DNA of 64,000 bases, taken from Nautiliaceae bacterium (GTDB taxonomy: Bacteria > Campylobacterota > Campylobacteria > Campylobacterales > Nautiliaceae). The notes beneath the pieces were generated by a model, which did no database searches, had not been told where the DNA came from, and saw nothing but the letters and a program-made list of their open reading frames with translations. The stretch covers positions 16,766-80,765 of the forward strand of contig JAMOTL010000090.1 of assembly GCA_027062285.1 (NCBI GenBank), read 5' to 3'. The translations under genes and the position numbers were made by a program. This document shows positions 31,181-41,161 of the stretch, piece by piece. Numbering within the stretch: the stretch's first letter is position 1; every line of letters starts with the position of its first letter.

Positions 31181-33015
31181 AGTTTAACCTCGCTAAGTTT
31201 TTTAATCATTTCCACAAATTCTCCTTTTTTCATTTTGTATTGTTCTCTTTTGCGTCTATCGCGAATAGCAACTGTGCTGTTTTCAACTTCTTCATCTCCA
31301 ATTATTACAACATATCCTACACGTTGTTTTTCAGCATTTCTGATTCTTTTATTTAGTGAATCATTGCTTGCTAAAATTTCTGTTTTTATATCATTTTCTA
31401 AAAGTTCTTTTTGAATTTCTTTTGCGTATTCTACATGATTTTCACCAATAGGTACGAAAATTGCCTTTACAGGAGCTATAAATGTCGGAAATTCTCCAGC
31501 ATAATGCTCTGTCAAAATGGCTATAAATCTTTCAAAACTTCCGATAATAGCTCTGTGAATCATAACGGGGCGTTTTCTTTCGTTATTTTCATCCACGTAA
31601 CTTATATCAAATCTTTCCGGCAGGTTAAAGTCTACCTGAATAGTACCACACTGCCATTTTCTTCCGATTGCATCGGTAATTTTTATATCAATTTTAGGAC
31701 CGTAAAACGCCCCTCCACCTTCATCAATTCCATATTCGCGACCCAATTTATTTAATGCTGCTTTGAGAGCATCGGTAGCTTTTTCCCAAATTTCATCGCT
31801 TCCGATTGATTTTTCAGGTCTTGTTGAAATTTCCATCTCATATTCAAATCCAAATCTCTGCATAATCGAATCAACAAAATCAAGAACTTTTATAACTTCT
31901 TCTTCAATTTGGTCAGGTCTACAGAAAATATGAGCATCATCTTGAGTAAATTCTCTAACTCTTAAAAGTCCGTGAAGCACTCCGCTTTTTTCATGTCTGT
32001 GAACCGTTCCGAATTCAAAGAATCTCAGTGGAAGTTCTTTGTAACTTCTTGTTTTGTGTCCGAAAATTTTAACATGAGCCAAACAGTTCATCGGTTTTAT
32101 ACCGTATTCTTCAGCAGGTTTATTCTCCTCATCATGCTCAATTTCCGTAAAATACATATTTTCTTTATAATTATAATAATGACCGGAAATTTTCCACATT
32201 TCGCTTTTTAAAAGTTCCGGCCCTCTTACAGGCTCATAGTATCTTCTGATGTGAGCTGAGAATAGAAGTTTTTCAAGATTAGCCCTAAGCATAGCTCCTT
32301 TTGGCAGCCATATAGGCATTCCCGGAGCCACTTCTTCATCAAACAGCCATAGCTCAAGTTCTTTTCCTAATTTTCTATGGTCTCTTTTTAAAGCTTCTTC
32401 AAGCATCTTGAGATATTTTTGAAGTGCTTCTTTTGTAGCAAAAGCGGTTCCGTAAATTCTTGTTAACATTTCATTTTTTGAATCACCGCCAAGATAAGCA
32501 CCCGCCACTTTTTGAAGTTTTACATTTTGAAGGTATTTCGTATTTGGGACATGAGGTCCGCGACAAAGGTCTTCAAAATCACCTTGTTTGTAAATTGACA
32601 CGGTTTCACCGGGTATCATATCAAGAACAGCCTGTTTAAGCTCGTCTTCTTTAAATTTTTCCCTAGCTTCACTTTTACTTATTTCATATCTTGTAATATC
32701 GTATTTTTTCTTAGCTAAAGCTTTCATTTTCTTTTCAATGTTTTTTAAATCTTTATCGCTTATAGGATTTTCAGTTTTTAAATCATAATAAAAACCGTTT
32801 TCTATTGTAGGTCCTACGTAAAATTTAGCATCAGGATAAAGCTCTTTTATAGCCTGTGCCATTAAATGTGCAGCCGAGTGGCGAATAATTTCAAGTGCTT
32901 CTTCACTGTCATCAAAATATATAGGAGTTGCCTCGCTAATATCGATGTTTTTGGCTTCTACTGTCTGCAAATCGACAATATTTTCGCCAATCTTATAACC
33001 AATAATATCACTCAT
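31177..33015 (-). CDS. thrS: Threonine--tRNA ligase
   Basis: HSAAHLMAQAIKELYP; MNCLAHVKIF; TQDDAHIFC; ATGA overlap with infC. Confidence 0.98.
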   Translation of the reverse strand: MSDIIGYKIGENIVDLQTVEAKNIDISEATPIYFDDSEEALEIIRHSAAHLMAQAIKELYPDAKFYVGPTIENGFYYDLKTENPISDKDLKNIEKKMKALAKKKYDITRYEISKSEAREKFKEDELKQAVLDMIPGETVSIYKQGDFEDLCRGPHVPNTKYLQNVKLQKVAGAYLGGDSKNEMLTRIYGTAFATKEALQKYLKMLEEALKRDHRKLGKELELWLFDEEVAPGMPIWLPKGAMLRANLEKLLFSAHIRRYYEPVRGPELLKSEMWKISGHYYNYKENMYFTEIEHDEENKPAEEYGIKPMNCLAHVKIFGHKTRSYKELPLRFFEFGTVHRHEKSGVLHGLLRVREFTQDDAHIFCRPDQIEEEVIKVLDFVDSIMQRFGFEYEMEISTRPEKSIGSDEIWEKATDALKAALNKLGREYGIDEGGGAFYGPKIDIKITDAIGRKWQCGTIQVDFNLPERFDISYVDENNERKRPVMIHRAIIGSFERFIAILTEHYAGEFPTFIAPVKAIFVPIGENHVEYAKEIQKELLENDIKTEILASNDSLNKRIRNAEKQRVGYVVIIGDEEVENSTVAIRDRRKREQYKMKKGEFVEMIKKLSEVKL

Positions 33016-33123
33016 TAAGTTCCTTTTGAATTAAAATAAAATGTGCAGAATTTTGATAGAAGTTATTAAAGAAGATGTTATTCAATGCTATCCCTCTTTA
33101 TCTTAATCTCCTTTTTTACTTGA

Positions 33124-33152
33124 ATTTTAACTTAAAATAATATTTATGTCAA
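33124..33152 (-). promoter_or_regulatory. Probable thrS-infC promoter, TTGACA-17-TAAAAT
   Basis: Minus strand TTGACATAAATATTATTTTAAGTTAAAAT. Confidence 0.6.
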
Positions 33153-33219
33153 TTAATAAAATAAATTTATATTTACGGAACATAAGAATCTTGGGTGAAT
33201 TTTAGAAAATTTTATGAAG

Positions 33220-33295
33220 TGGTGGTCGCAGCTGGACTCGAACCAGCGACCCCTACCGTGTCGGGGTAGTGCTCTACCAGCTGAGCTATGCGACC
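33220..33295 (-). tRNA. tRNA-Val(GAC)
   Basis: Cloverleaf with acceptor GGTCGCA/TGCGACC, encoded CCA; loop CCGACAC. Confidence 0.96.
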
Positions 33296-33735
33296 TTGCG
33301 TGAAATTTTACCAAAAAAGTAAAAATAAGCAAATAGTATAATAGATAAATCTATCATAACATCAGCAAAATTAAATATGGCAAAATCAAAAAAACAGTGC
33401 CAATAGACATAATCCACCACACCCCCTCTTATAAACCTATCCAATAAATTAGAAAAAGCCGCCCCAAACAATATTCCGGAAACAATCGGATGATTATTAA
33501 TTATTTTTTCCTTATAAAAATAATACAAAAGAATTATTATCAAAATAAGTTGAATATATTTGAGCCATTCTCCCAAAAAACTAAACCATGAAAAAGCGAC
33601 GCCTTTATTAATGGCAAGAGTCAGTGAGATACATCTGCTGTGCCATTCAAATCCGCTTAAAAATAAATATTTTATATATTGATCAACAAAAAAAATCAAA
33701 AGAAAAAAGAATAAAAAATTTAAAAATTTTTTCAA
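33286..33735 (-). CDS. lspA: Lipoprotein signal peptidase
   Basis: [58 protein letters not shown]. Confidence 0.95.
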   Translation of the reverse strand: MKKFLNFLFFFLLIFFVDQYIKYLFLSGFEWHSRCISLTLAINKGVAFSWFSFLGEWLKYIQLILIIILLYYFYKEKIINNHPIVSGILFGAAFSNLLDRFIRGGVVDYVYWHCFFDFAIFNFADVMIDLSIILFAYFYFFGKISRKVA

Positions 33736-35054
33736 GACAGCTTACTTTTGAAAAATTTTGTAAGTTTATCTAACAGTTCTTTTGCTTTTTTAGTTTCTTT
33801 TCCTTCTACAAGAAGTCTTAGTTTATTTTCAGTACCAGAATATCTCACAAGATGTCTGTATCCTTCTTTTTCCACTTCATTTAAGACCTTATCCGCACCC
33901 TCTATTTTATTAAGAGGTATTTTTTCACTTACATTAATATTTGTCTGAACTTGAGGATAAAGCTCAAACAGATTAAACGCCTCACTTGCTTTTTTACCAC
34001 TTTCAATCATATAAGCAACCGCCTGAAGGGCGCTTACAAGTCCGTCACCCGTTTTTGCGTAGTCGCTGAAAATTATATGACCTGATTGTTCTCCTCCGAA
34101 ATTCAAATCATATTTTTTCATAACTTCAAGAACATATTTGTCTCCAACGGCACTTCTATAAACTTTAATTCCGTATTGTTTTAAAAATTCTTCCAATGCT
34201 CCGTTACTCATAACAGTTATTGCAACCCCATTGTTTCTAAGTTTTCCTTTTTGATGCAAATAAAGAGCAAGCGCTCCTAAAAGTTTGTCTCCATTAACAA
34301 TTTCCCCTTTTTCATCCACGACCACAAGCCTGTCCGCATCCCCATCAAGAGCAAAGCCTATATCGGCTCTGTATTCTCTAACTTTTTGAGACAAAATTTC
34401 AGGGTGCATGGCCCCTGCGTTTTGATTTATGTTAAACCCGTTAGGTTCGTCATTTATAGTAATTACGTCCGCTCCAAGCTCGTTAAAAATAGTAGGGGCA
34501 ACTTTATAAGCCGCTCCGTTTGCCGTATCTATCACAATTCTGATTCCGCTAAGATTTAAACTTTTCGGAAAAGAGGATTTAATATGTACAATATATCTAC
34601 CTATTACGTCATCAATTCTTTTACTTTTTCCTATATCTTTTCCGGTTTTTAGTTCAAAATTATTTTTAAAATATCTATCTTCAATCTCTTTTTCTATTTT
34701 TTCGGAAAGTTTATTTCCTTCTGAGTCAAAAAATTTAATTCCGTTATCATAATACGGATTATGAGAAGCACTAATCATAATTCCACCATCACATCTCATA
34801 TCCTCAGTCAAAAAAGCAACAGCCGGAGTCGGCATAGGACCTATTTGAATAACATCATATCCAATAGCCGTAAGTCCGCTGACAATGGCATTTTCAATCA
34901 TATATCCACTTCTTCTAGTGTCTTTTCCTACAAGAATTTTTCCTGTTTTTTTAGGAATAGTCTCTCCAAAAGCCATAGCCAAATTCATAGCCAAAAACGG
35001 AGTAATAACTTCTCCTGCTTTACCTCTTACACCATCAGTTCCAAACAATTTCAA
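33732..35054 (-). CDS. glmM: Phosphoglucosamine mutase
   Basis: [49 protein letters not shown]. Confidence 0.97.
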   Translation of the reverse strand: MKLFGTDGVRGKAGEVITPFLAMNLAMAFGETIPKKTGKILVGKDTRRSGYMIENAIVSGLTAIGYDVIQIGPMPTPAVAFLTEDMRCDGGIMISASHNPYYDNGIKFFDSEGNKLSEKIEKEIEDRYFKNNFELKTGKDIGKSKRIDDVIGRYIVHIKSSFPKSLNLSGIRIVIDTANGAAYKVAPTIFNELGADVITINDEPNGFNINQNAGAMHPEILSQKVREYRADIGFALDGDADRLVVVDEKGEIVNGDKLLGALALYLHQKGKLRNNGVAITVMSNGALEEFLKQYGIKVYRSAVGDKYVLEVMKKYDLNFGGEQSGHIIFSDYAKTGDGLVSALQAVAYMIESGKKASEAFNLFELYPQVQTNINVSEKIPLNKIEGADKVLNEVEKEGYRHLVRYSGTENKLRLLVEGKETKKAKELLDKLTKFFKSKLS

Positions 35055-35145
35055 CCTCTCTCCTTTTTATTTCCTTTTTAAAATGAAAAATTTATTTGCA
35101 AATTTTACCAAATTTTTATAAAATACGCTTCAAAAAAGGAACTAA

Positions 35146-35427
35146 ATGGCAAATACAAAGTCAGCTGAAAAAAGAATCAGACAAACTAAAAAAAGAACAG
35201 AAAGAAACAGATACTACAAAACTAGAATTAAAACTATTACTAAAAACGTAGAAAAAGCTGTAGCAGAAGGTGATTACGAAAAAGCATACAACTACTGGAA
35301 AGTGGCAAACAAAAAATTCCAAAGCTATATCAACAAAGGTATCTTAAAGAAAAACACAGCTAGAAGAAAAATTTCTAGATTACATCACTTAGTAAAATCA
35401 ATCGAACCAAAAGCAGAAAACGCTTAA
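35146..35427 (+). CDS. rpsT: 30S ribosomal protein S20
   Basis: [30 protein letters not shown]. Confidence 0.97.
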   Translation: MANTKSAEKRIRQTKKRTERNRYYKTRIKTITKNVEKAVAEGDYEKAYNYWKVANKKFQSYINKGILKKNTARRKISRLHHLVKSIEPKAENA

Positions 35428-35508
35428 TTTTTTTCCATTTTCCCCTCCTTACGTTTTATCTACTTTAAATGATATAATTCCAAAAATTTTATTCCCTAAA
35501 GGAAAACA

Positions 35509-36576
35509 ATGCTACTTGATAAATTAAAACCGTTTGTAGATAAATATAATGAAATAAACGAAAAATTAGCATCACCCGAAATTACAAAAGACATCAAACA
35601 GATGACAAAATTATCCCGCGAAGCCAGAAGTCTGGAGCAAATCGTAAATAAAGCAAAAGAATATGAAGATACTATTACCGCGCTTGAAGAAGCAAAAGTA
35701 ATGCTAGATGACCCTGAAATGGCGGAATTAGCTAAAGAAGAGATAAAAGAAATTGAAGAAAAACTTCCAAAACTTGAAGAAGAAATCAAACTGCTTTTAC
35801 TTCCAAAAGACCCAAATGACGATAAAAATATTTTCCTTGAAATTAGAGCCGGAACCGGGGGAGATGAAGCGGCTTTATTTGTAGGTGATTTGATGAAAGC
35901 TTACTTAAGATATGCCGATAATAAAGGCTGGAAAGTAGAAATAGTAAGCGAATCAAAAAATGATATCGGCGGATATAAAGAAGTAATACTTTTAATAAAA
36001 GGTGAAGGTGCTTACAGCAGACTAAAATATGAAGGTGGAACCCATAGAGTCCAAAGAATTCCGGCAACCGAATCTCAAGGCAGAATTCATACATCAGCCG
36101 TGACTGTAGCTGTTATGCCAGAAGTTGATGATATTGATATAGAACTTGACCCAAAAGACATTAAAATAGAAGTTATGAGAGCCGGAGGAGCCGGTGGTCA
36201 GCATGTAAATAAAACCGAAAGTGCCGTGAGAATGACACATATTCCAACAGGAATTACAGTTTCCATGCAAGATGAACGCTCTCAACAAAGAAACAAAGAA
36301 AAAGCTCTTCAAATACTAAAAGCCAGAGTTTTTGAAAAACTTGAAAACGAAAGACTCGCTAAAATAGGAGAAGCAAGAAAAAACCAAGTAGGTAGCGGAG
36401 ATAGAAGTGAGAGAATTAGAACTTACAATTACCCTCAAAACAGAATCACAGACCATAGAATAGGTCTAACACTTTATAGACTAGAACAGATTATGAGTGA
36501 AGGGCTTTTTGATGAGATAATCGACCCTCTAATCGCTCATTATCAAGCAGAAGCCCTAAAAGAAGCAGGATTATGA
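35509..36576 (+). CDS. prfA: Peptide chain release factor 1
   Basis: [45 protein letters not shown]. Confidence 0.98.
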   Translation: MLLDKLKPFVDKYNEINEKLASPEITKDIKQMTKLSREARSLEQIVNKAKEYEDTITALEEAKVMLDDPEMAELAKEEIKEIEEKLPKLEEEIKLLLLPKDPNDDKNIFLEIRAGTGGDEAALFVGDLMKAYLRYADNKGWKVEIVSESKNDIGGYKEVILLIKGEGAYSRLKYEGGTHRVQRIPATESQGRIHTSAVTVAVMPEVDDIDIELDPKDIKIEVMRAGGAGGQHVNKTESAVRMTHIPTGITVSMQDERSQQRNKEKALQILKARVFEKLENERLAKIGEARKNQVGSGDRSERIRTYNYPQNRITDHRIGLTLYRLEQIMSEGLFDEIIDPLIAHYQAEALKEAGL

Positions 36577-37022
36577 GAATTTGTGAAGAAGCAAAAAAAC
36601 TAAAAATTCCAGAGTGGGTAAGGCCCACCCCTTTTTTAACGGTTGATGGGATTATTAAAATATTTAAACCTGAATTTAAAGGTATTGTTTTAATAAAAAG
36701 AAAAAATCCCCCTCTTGGATTTGCTCTGCCGGGCGGATTTGTAGATTATGGAGAAAAAGTCGAAGAGGCACTTATTCGCGAAATGAAAGAAGAGACAAAT
36801 CTTGATGTAAAAATAGAAAGACTTTTGGGAGTTTATTCAGACCCAAACCGTGACCCGAGACTTCATACGACAAGCTGCGTATTTGTATGCAAGGCTGAAG
36901 AATTCCCAAAAGCCGGAGACGATGCAAAAGAAACGTTTGTAATAAAAATTGAAGATATCCCATGGGATAAACTGGTATTTGACCATAGAAAAATTTTAGA
37001 GAATTTTGTAAAATCACTTTAA
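36573..37022 (+). CDS. NUDIX hydrolase
   Basis: [24 protein letters not shown] Nudix box. Confidence 0.92.
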   Translation: MRICEEAKKLKIPEWVRPTPFLTVDGIIKIFKPEFKGIVLIKRKNPPLGFALPGGFVDYGEKVEEALIREMKEETNLDVKIERLLGVYSDPNRDPRLHTTSCVFVCKAEEFPKAGDDAKETFVIKIEDIPWDKLVFDHRKILENFVKSL

Positions 37023-37111
37023 TGACAACATCTACAACATCCGGTGAATATAATTAGAGGTAATAAAAATAAAATCATTTTTATTACCATCTTCCGCATT
37101 TCCAACAACAT
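37019..37111 (-). CDS. Candidate 30-aa Cys-rich lipoprotein-like micro-ORF
   Basis: [36 protein letters not shown] 6 nt before ATG; overlaps preceding ORF by 28 nt in another frame. Confidence 0.4.
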   Translation of the reverse strand: MLLEMRKMVIKMILFLLPLIIFTGCCRCCH

Positions 37112-37215
37112 CCAATGCCTCCTATAAATTTAAAAATAACAAACTTACATATTGGTAAAAACAAAAAAAGAATAAAAATCAAAAGAATGATTTTATAAAT
37201 ACCTTTATTTTCCAT
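37084..37215 (-). CDS. Candidate 43-aa single-TM Cys-rich micro-ORF
   Basis: [57 protein letters not shown]; starts 9 nt after upstream stop. Confidence 0.5.
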   Translation of the reverse strand: MENKGIYKIILLIFILFLFLPICKFVIFKFIGGIGCCWKCGRW

Positions 37216-37224
37216 TTTATTTCC

Positions 37225-37599
37225 TTATCTCCATCTCCATCCGAGACCTCTTCCATATCCGGCTATAGGGTAATCTTTTTTCTGAGTTATGTCGTAAATA
37301 TCTACCGCTTTTACACTGTCATTTGGCCAATAAGGCGGTGTAAATCCTCTAACTTCTACTTCATCTCCCTCATTAATAGGTAAATTAGGAATTACAAAAC
37401 TAGGGGCAATTCCTACATGATAAACTTTATCTTTTGTTTTTACATCCATAAAAAGCCACTCAACACCTCTTCTTCCGTATCCTCTTTGAACATACGCTTT
37501 TACGACTTTACCTCTTATAATTCCGGAATCCTTAGCAGAAATTGAATTAAATCCGAACAACGCTACAACCGCAAGCAAAGCAAAGATAACTTTTTTCAT
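37225..37599 (-). CDS. Periplasmic OB-fold-like protein
   Basis: Signal peptide; GKVVKAYVQRGYGRRGVEWLFMDVKTKDKVYHV...EGDEVEVRGFTPPYW; ATG preferred over GTG at 37602. Confidence 0.6.
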   Translation of the reverse strand: MKKVIFALLAVVALFGFNSISAKDSGIIRGKVVKAYVQRGYGRRGVEWLFMDVKTKDKVYHVGIAPSFVIPNLPINEGDEVEVRGFTPPYWPNDSVKAVDIYDITQKKDYPIAGYGRGLGWRWR

Positions 37600-37604
37600 C
37601 ACAA

Positions 37605-37641
37605 CCTCCTTTTTTTATTTTTAAAATTATAAAAAAGGAAG
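37605..37641 (-). terminator. Intergenic hairpin whose 3' arm contains the SD of the downstream gene
   Basis: Minus strand CTTCCTTTTTT-(15 nt)-AAAAAAGGAGG, begins 1 nt after HK stop codon. Confidence 0.5.
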
Positions 37642-38718
37642 TTAAACGAAATATAAACAGATATTAACCTTTTTATTTTTATTTTCGATTTTAAGTTTAA
37701 ACGAATATTCATCAGCTATTGTTTTTACAATATAAAGCCCAAGCCCGAAACCGCCTTCGCTTTCGTTTTCCCTGTAAAACTTATGAGTCAGCTTATTTAT
37801 GTTTTTTATTTCTCCCTCATTTGTTATACAAAAAGATTTTTTATCAAGAGTTATTTTAACAGCGGAGTTTTTAGGAGCGTATTTAAAAGCATTTGAGAGT
37901 AAATTATCAAAAAGTCTTATCAAATCTTCTTTGTCTATTTTTAAAAATATTTCATCTGCTTTAATATCCAACAATAGTTCCTTATTTTCGATAATATTGT
38001 TAAAAAGAGTTATTCTTTCGTTTAGAATTTTTTTTAAATTAATTTTTTTAATTTCTTTTTTTCTTTGATGATGAAGTCTTATATATTTTAAATCTTCAAA
38101 TATCTTATTAAATCTAAATGCGGCATTTTTTATTCTCTTTATCGGTTTACTTTCTTCATCCAAAAGCTCTATATTTGTTAAAATAATACTCAAAGGCGTA
38201 TTCATTTCATGAGTAGCGTCCCGGATAAAATCTTCTAAGTTTTTTATTACTTTTTTTAAAGGTGCTAAAAAAACCTTTCCAAGAAAGTAAGAAATAATGA
38301 GTAAAAATATTAAAAAGAAAAAATTAAAAATCGAAAGTTTTTTCAAAATCTCATTTAATTTTTTTTGCGGAAATTTTTTTGTAGCTACTATTTTTATTTT
38401 TCTCCAACCTTTAACTTCCAAATATGTTTCTTTTAAATCCAAAATAGGCGAATTTGAAAATATAAGTTTATTATCCACATATACTAAAATTTTCATATTT
38501 TTAGGTACTTCAAAAGAATTAAATCTTAATTGTCTCATTAAAAACGGATTTTTATTTAAAAACTCGTTTATCTGATTTTTTAAAACAAATTTTTCTTTTT
38601 GAATAATCTCTTCTTTTGCGAGTTTATAATAAAACCACTCTCCTATTCCAATAATCAAAACAGTCGAAAAAATATAAATAAACAAAAATCTTTTTAATGC
38701 TTTTTTTTCAGCCGACAA
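37642..38718 (-). CDS. Membrane sensor histidine kinase
   Basis: DATHEMNTPLSIILTN H-box; NAFKYAPKNSAVKI; GGFGLGLYIVK. Confidence 0.93.
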   Translation of the reverse strand: MSAEKKALKRFLFIYIFSTVLIIGIGEWFYYKLAKEEIIQKEKFVLKNQINEFLNKNPFLMRQLRFNSFEVPKNMKILVYVDNKLIFSNSPILDLKETYLEVKGWRKIKIVATKKFPQKKLNEILKKLSIFNFFFLIFLLIISYFLGKVFLAPLKKVIKNLEDFIRDATHEMNTPLSIILTNIELLDEESKPIKRIKNAAFRFNKIFEDLKYIRLHHQRKKEIKKINLKKILNERITLFNNIIENKELLLDIKADEIFLKIDKEDLIRLFDNLLSNAFKYAPKNSAVKITLDKKSFCITNEGEIKNINKLTHKFYRENESEGGFGLGLYIVKTIADEYSFKLKIENKNKKVNICLYFV

Positions 38719-39352
38719 ATTTATAACCTCTGTTTTTTATTGTAATAATCACATCTTTACCCAAAATCGTCCTTAATATATTTATAAAAGTTCTTAAAGA
38801 AGCCTCGTTTGGCTCTTCAAAATCGTAAAGATAATCAAATATTTCGTTTTTACTTATTACTCTGTTTTTATTTTGAATAAAAAATTTTAAAAGTTTTGCC
38901 ACTTTTGGCTTTAGATGGATTATTTTCCCTTCGTAAAAAAGCTCAAGATTTTCCAAATCAAATTCAAAATCTTTTATTTTGATTCTCTGAATATTCCCAT
39001 AAACTCTTTTTAAAACGGCATCAATTCTTAATTTTAACTCTTTTAGAGAAAAAGGCTTTTTAATATAATCATCCCCTCCGCTCAAAAAACCTTTTTCCAC
39101 ATCTTTTTCACTATCAAGTGAAGTTAAAAACAAAATAGGCACATTGCTAAATTTCCTAATTTCATTTGCCACTTCAAATCCGTTAATTTTAGGAAGTTTT
39201 ATATCCAAAATAATTACATCGGGCTTTGTTTCATATGCTTTTGTTATTCCATCTTCTCCGTCAAACGCACATATTACATCATAAAAATTTTCTAAATATT
39301 CTTTAACGGTTTCATTAAGATCAATGTCATCCTCAATCAAAAGAATTTTCAT
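38708..39352 (-). CDS. OmpR-family response regulator
   Basis: Receiver (KPDVIILDIKLPKINGFEV) plus winged-helix C-term. Confidence 0.93.
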   Translation of the reverse strand: MKILLIEDDIDLNETVKEYLENFYDVICAFDGEDGITKAYETKPDVIILDIKLPKINGFEVANEIRKFSNVPILFLTSLDSEKDVEKGFLSGGDDYIKKPFSLKELKLRIDAVLKRVYGNIQRIKIKDFEFDLENLELFYEGKIIHLKPKVAKLLKFFIQNKNRVISKNEIFDYLYDFEEPNEASLRTFINILRTILGKDVIITIKNRGYKFVG

Positions 39353-39402
39353 TATATCCCTTTTTAAAAATTATAAAATCCTATTTTAAACGAATTATAA
39401 AC

Positions 39403-39759
39403 TCAAAATTCGTTTATTAAATCTTTTTTAGTGAATTTTGGAGGCTTTTTAACAAAATAAGTCCAGGCTATCGTCTTTTTGCCGTTAATTTCAATACAAA
39501 TTTTTTTGCGGTAGTAATAATGAGGTACTTCTTCTATTTTATCAAGTATTTTTAAAATTTTAGGAGTAATTTTATATGCCTCGCCTTTTATGCGGTAACC
39601 AACTCCGGGTTTTTCGATTAAATAAGGATACCATCCAGATTTGCTAAGTACCATAGGATATTTTTCACAGGTAATTGCCTCTCCCAAAAACTTTGCGTTT
39701 TTGAGAAAGTGATGTAATTTTTTACCCCTTTTTAGACTGCCGTAAACAAATACAATCAT
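39403..39759 (-). CDS. Gamma-glutamylcyclotransferase-like protein
   Basis: FVYGSLKRGKKLHHFLKNAKFLGEA; GEAYKITPKILKILDKIE. Confidence 0.9.
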   Translation of the reverse strand: MIVFVYGSLKRGKKLHHFLKNAKFLGEAITCEKYPMVLSKSGWYPYLIEKPGVGYRIKGEAYKITPKILKILDKIEEVPHYYYRKKICIEINGKKTIAWTYFVKKPPKFTKKDLINEF

Positions 39760-40151
39760 TTACAATTATAATAAATAACCAACTTTTCTTGAGGAATAAT
39801 AAGCGCCGCATCATTTGATTTAGGTGCTTTATCAGGCATAAAAATAACACTTGAATTATTGTTTTCATACTTGTTGTAATCTTTCCATTTTCCGGTGTAT
39901 TTCAACTTTTCGCTGACCTTTCCGACTTTTACCGTTACTTCATCACCTTTTTTTGTAGCTTCGATATTAAAAAATATTTTTAATGTCTTTTCTAAAAGAG
40001 GTTTTGTTTTAGGTGTTACAGGAATATTTCTCGTCTGATTTCCGTCGTTATAGCTAATTCCTACACTCTCGCATTTATAAGTTTTGTTATCAGCCATATT
40101 AAATGCCATTGCTGCTGCTACCGCAACTCCCGCTACTAATAATTTTTTCAT
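39756..40151 (-). CDS. Hypothetical secreted protein
   Basis: Signal peptide MKKLLVAGVAVAAAMAFN; start at 40151. Confidence 0.6.
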   Translation of the reverse strand: MKKLLVAGVAVAAAMAFNMADNKTYKCESVGISYNDGNQTRNIPVTPKTKPLLEKTLKIFFNIEATKKGDEVTVKVGKVSEKLKYTGKWKDYNKYENNNSSVIFMPDKAPKSNDAALIIPQEKLVIYYNCK

Positions 40152-40175
40152 TATTATCCTTTTTTTCAAATTGTA

Positions 40176-40970
40176 TCATAAATAAAAAGAAATTTTCTCA
40201 AGTGCCTCTTTCGCCCCAAGAGGAATCTTTATATCCGCCCCATCAGGTTCTCTTGGATTTATTCTAATAAGAGGAGCATTGAACGTATCTCTTATCTGCT
40301 CACTCATCATCCTGACAGTAGGCACCGCCTTACCCGCTCCTATTTCAATTATTACTAAATTTGACTCAATACCTCCAAGCCAGTTTTCAAAATTTTTCAT
40401 CTGTTTTTCAGTTCTGTCTTCAATAAATTTAAAATCCCCGAACATTAAAATATTCGGTCTTGCTACACGCGAGCAGTATTTACATTTCGGAATATTTTTG
40501 GCTTCGAATTTTTCCATATCCACATCTATTTGTTCATGGTTTTCCCAGATATCCCTGCTACATGGTTCAGTACATTGTAAATAATGTATACTTCCGTGAA
40601 TCTCCACTATTTTGTTTTCATTAAATCCGGCTTTTTGAAACTGTCCGTCAACGTTTGAGGTAAATACGAATTTATTATGAGGCAGATTTTTTAAAATTTC
40701 AAAACCTTTATGAGGGGTAGTGTTTCTGTAAAGATTCAATCTATGCCCGTAAAACGCCCACGCGAGGCGAGGATTAATATCAAACCAGGCAGGATTGGCA
40801 AGGGCTTGGAAATTAAGACCAAGTTTTTTAGCTATAGGATATGCCCTCCAAAAACCTTCATTTCCCCTGAAATCCGGAAGTCCACTATCAACTCCCATTC
40901 CTGCACCCGCGGTTATTAAGAGATATTTTGAGTTTTTTATGACATTAGCGGCTTTTTTTATATTATCCAT
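40176..40970 (-). CDS. Sir2-family NAD-dependent deacylase-like protein
   Basis: LLITAGAGMGVDSGLPDFRGNEGFW; TSNVDGQFQKAGF; HGS; CxxC-type zinc site KCKYC. Confidence 0.9.
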   Translation of the reverse strand: MDNIKKAANVIKNSKYLLITAGAGMGVDSGLPDFRGNEGFWRAYPIAKKLGLNFQALANPAWFDINPRLAWAFYGHRLNLYRNTTPHKGFEILKNLPHNKFVFTSNVDGQFQKAGFNENKIVEIHGSIHYLQCTEPCSRDIWENHEQIDVDMEKFEAKNIPKCKYCSRVARPNILMFGDFKFIEDRTEKQMKNFENWLGGIESNLVIIEIGAGKAVPTVRMMSEQIRDTFNAPLIRINPREPDGADIKIPLGAKEALEKISFYL

Positions 40971-41160
40971 CCCCCTCCCTTGCGTAAAATACATGAACTA
41001 CATAACTTTCATCATCTATCTCTATTTTTATGTCAATTATATCAATATCACCCTCTTCTTTTTGAGTCAGTTTTTCTCTGATTAAAGCTTCTATTTTATC
41101 AATATCAATAGTTCTGAAACTTATCATCCCCCAATTTTCGTTCTTTCTGTATTTGATCAT
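40963..41160 (-). CDS. Small hypothetical protein between moaA and sir2-like gene
   Basis: MIKYRKNENWGMISFRTIDIDKIEALIREKL, 65 aa from 41160. Confidence 0.55.
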   Translation of the reverse strand: MIKYRKNENWGMISFRTIDIDKIEALIREKLTQKEEGDIDIIDIKIEIDDESYVVHVFYAREGDG

Positions 41161-41161
41161 T

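Noticed and set aside
40176-40970. Sir2 gene as an antiphage defence component
   Set aside because: No partner (TIR, SLOG, pAgo, DSR-type fusion) nearby; stand-alone sirtuin fold.
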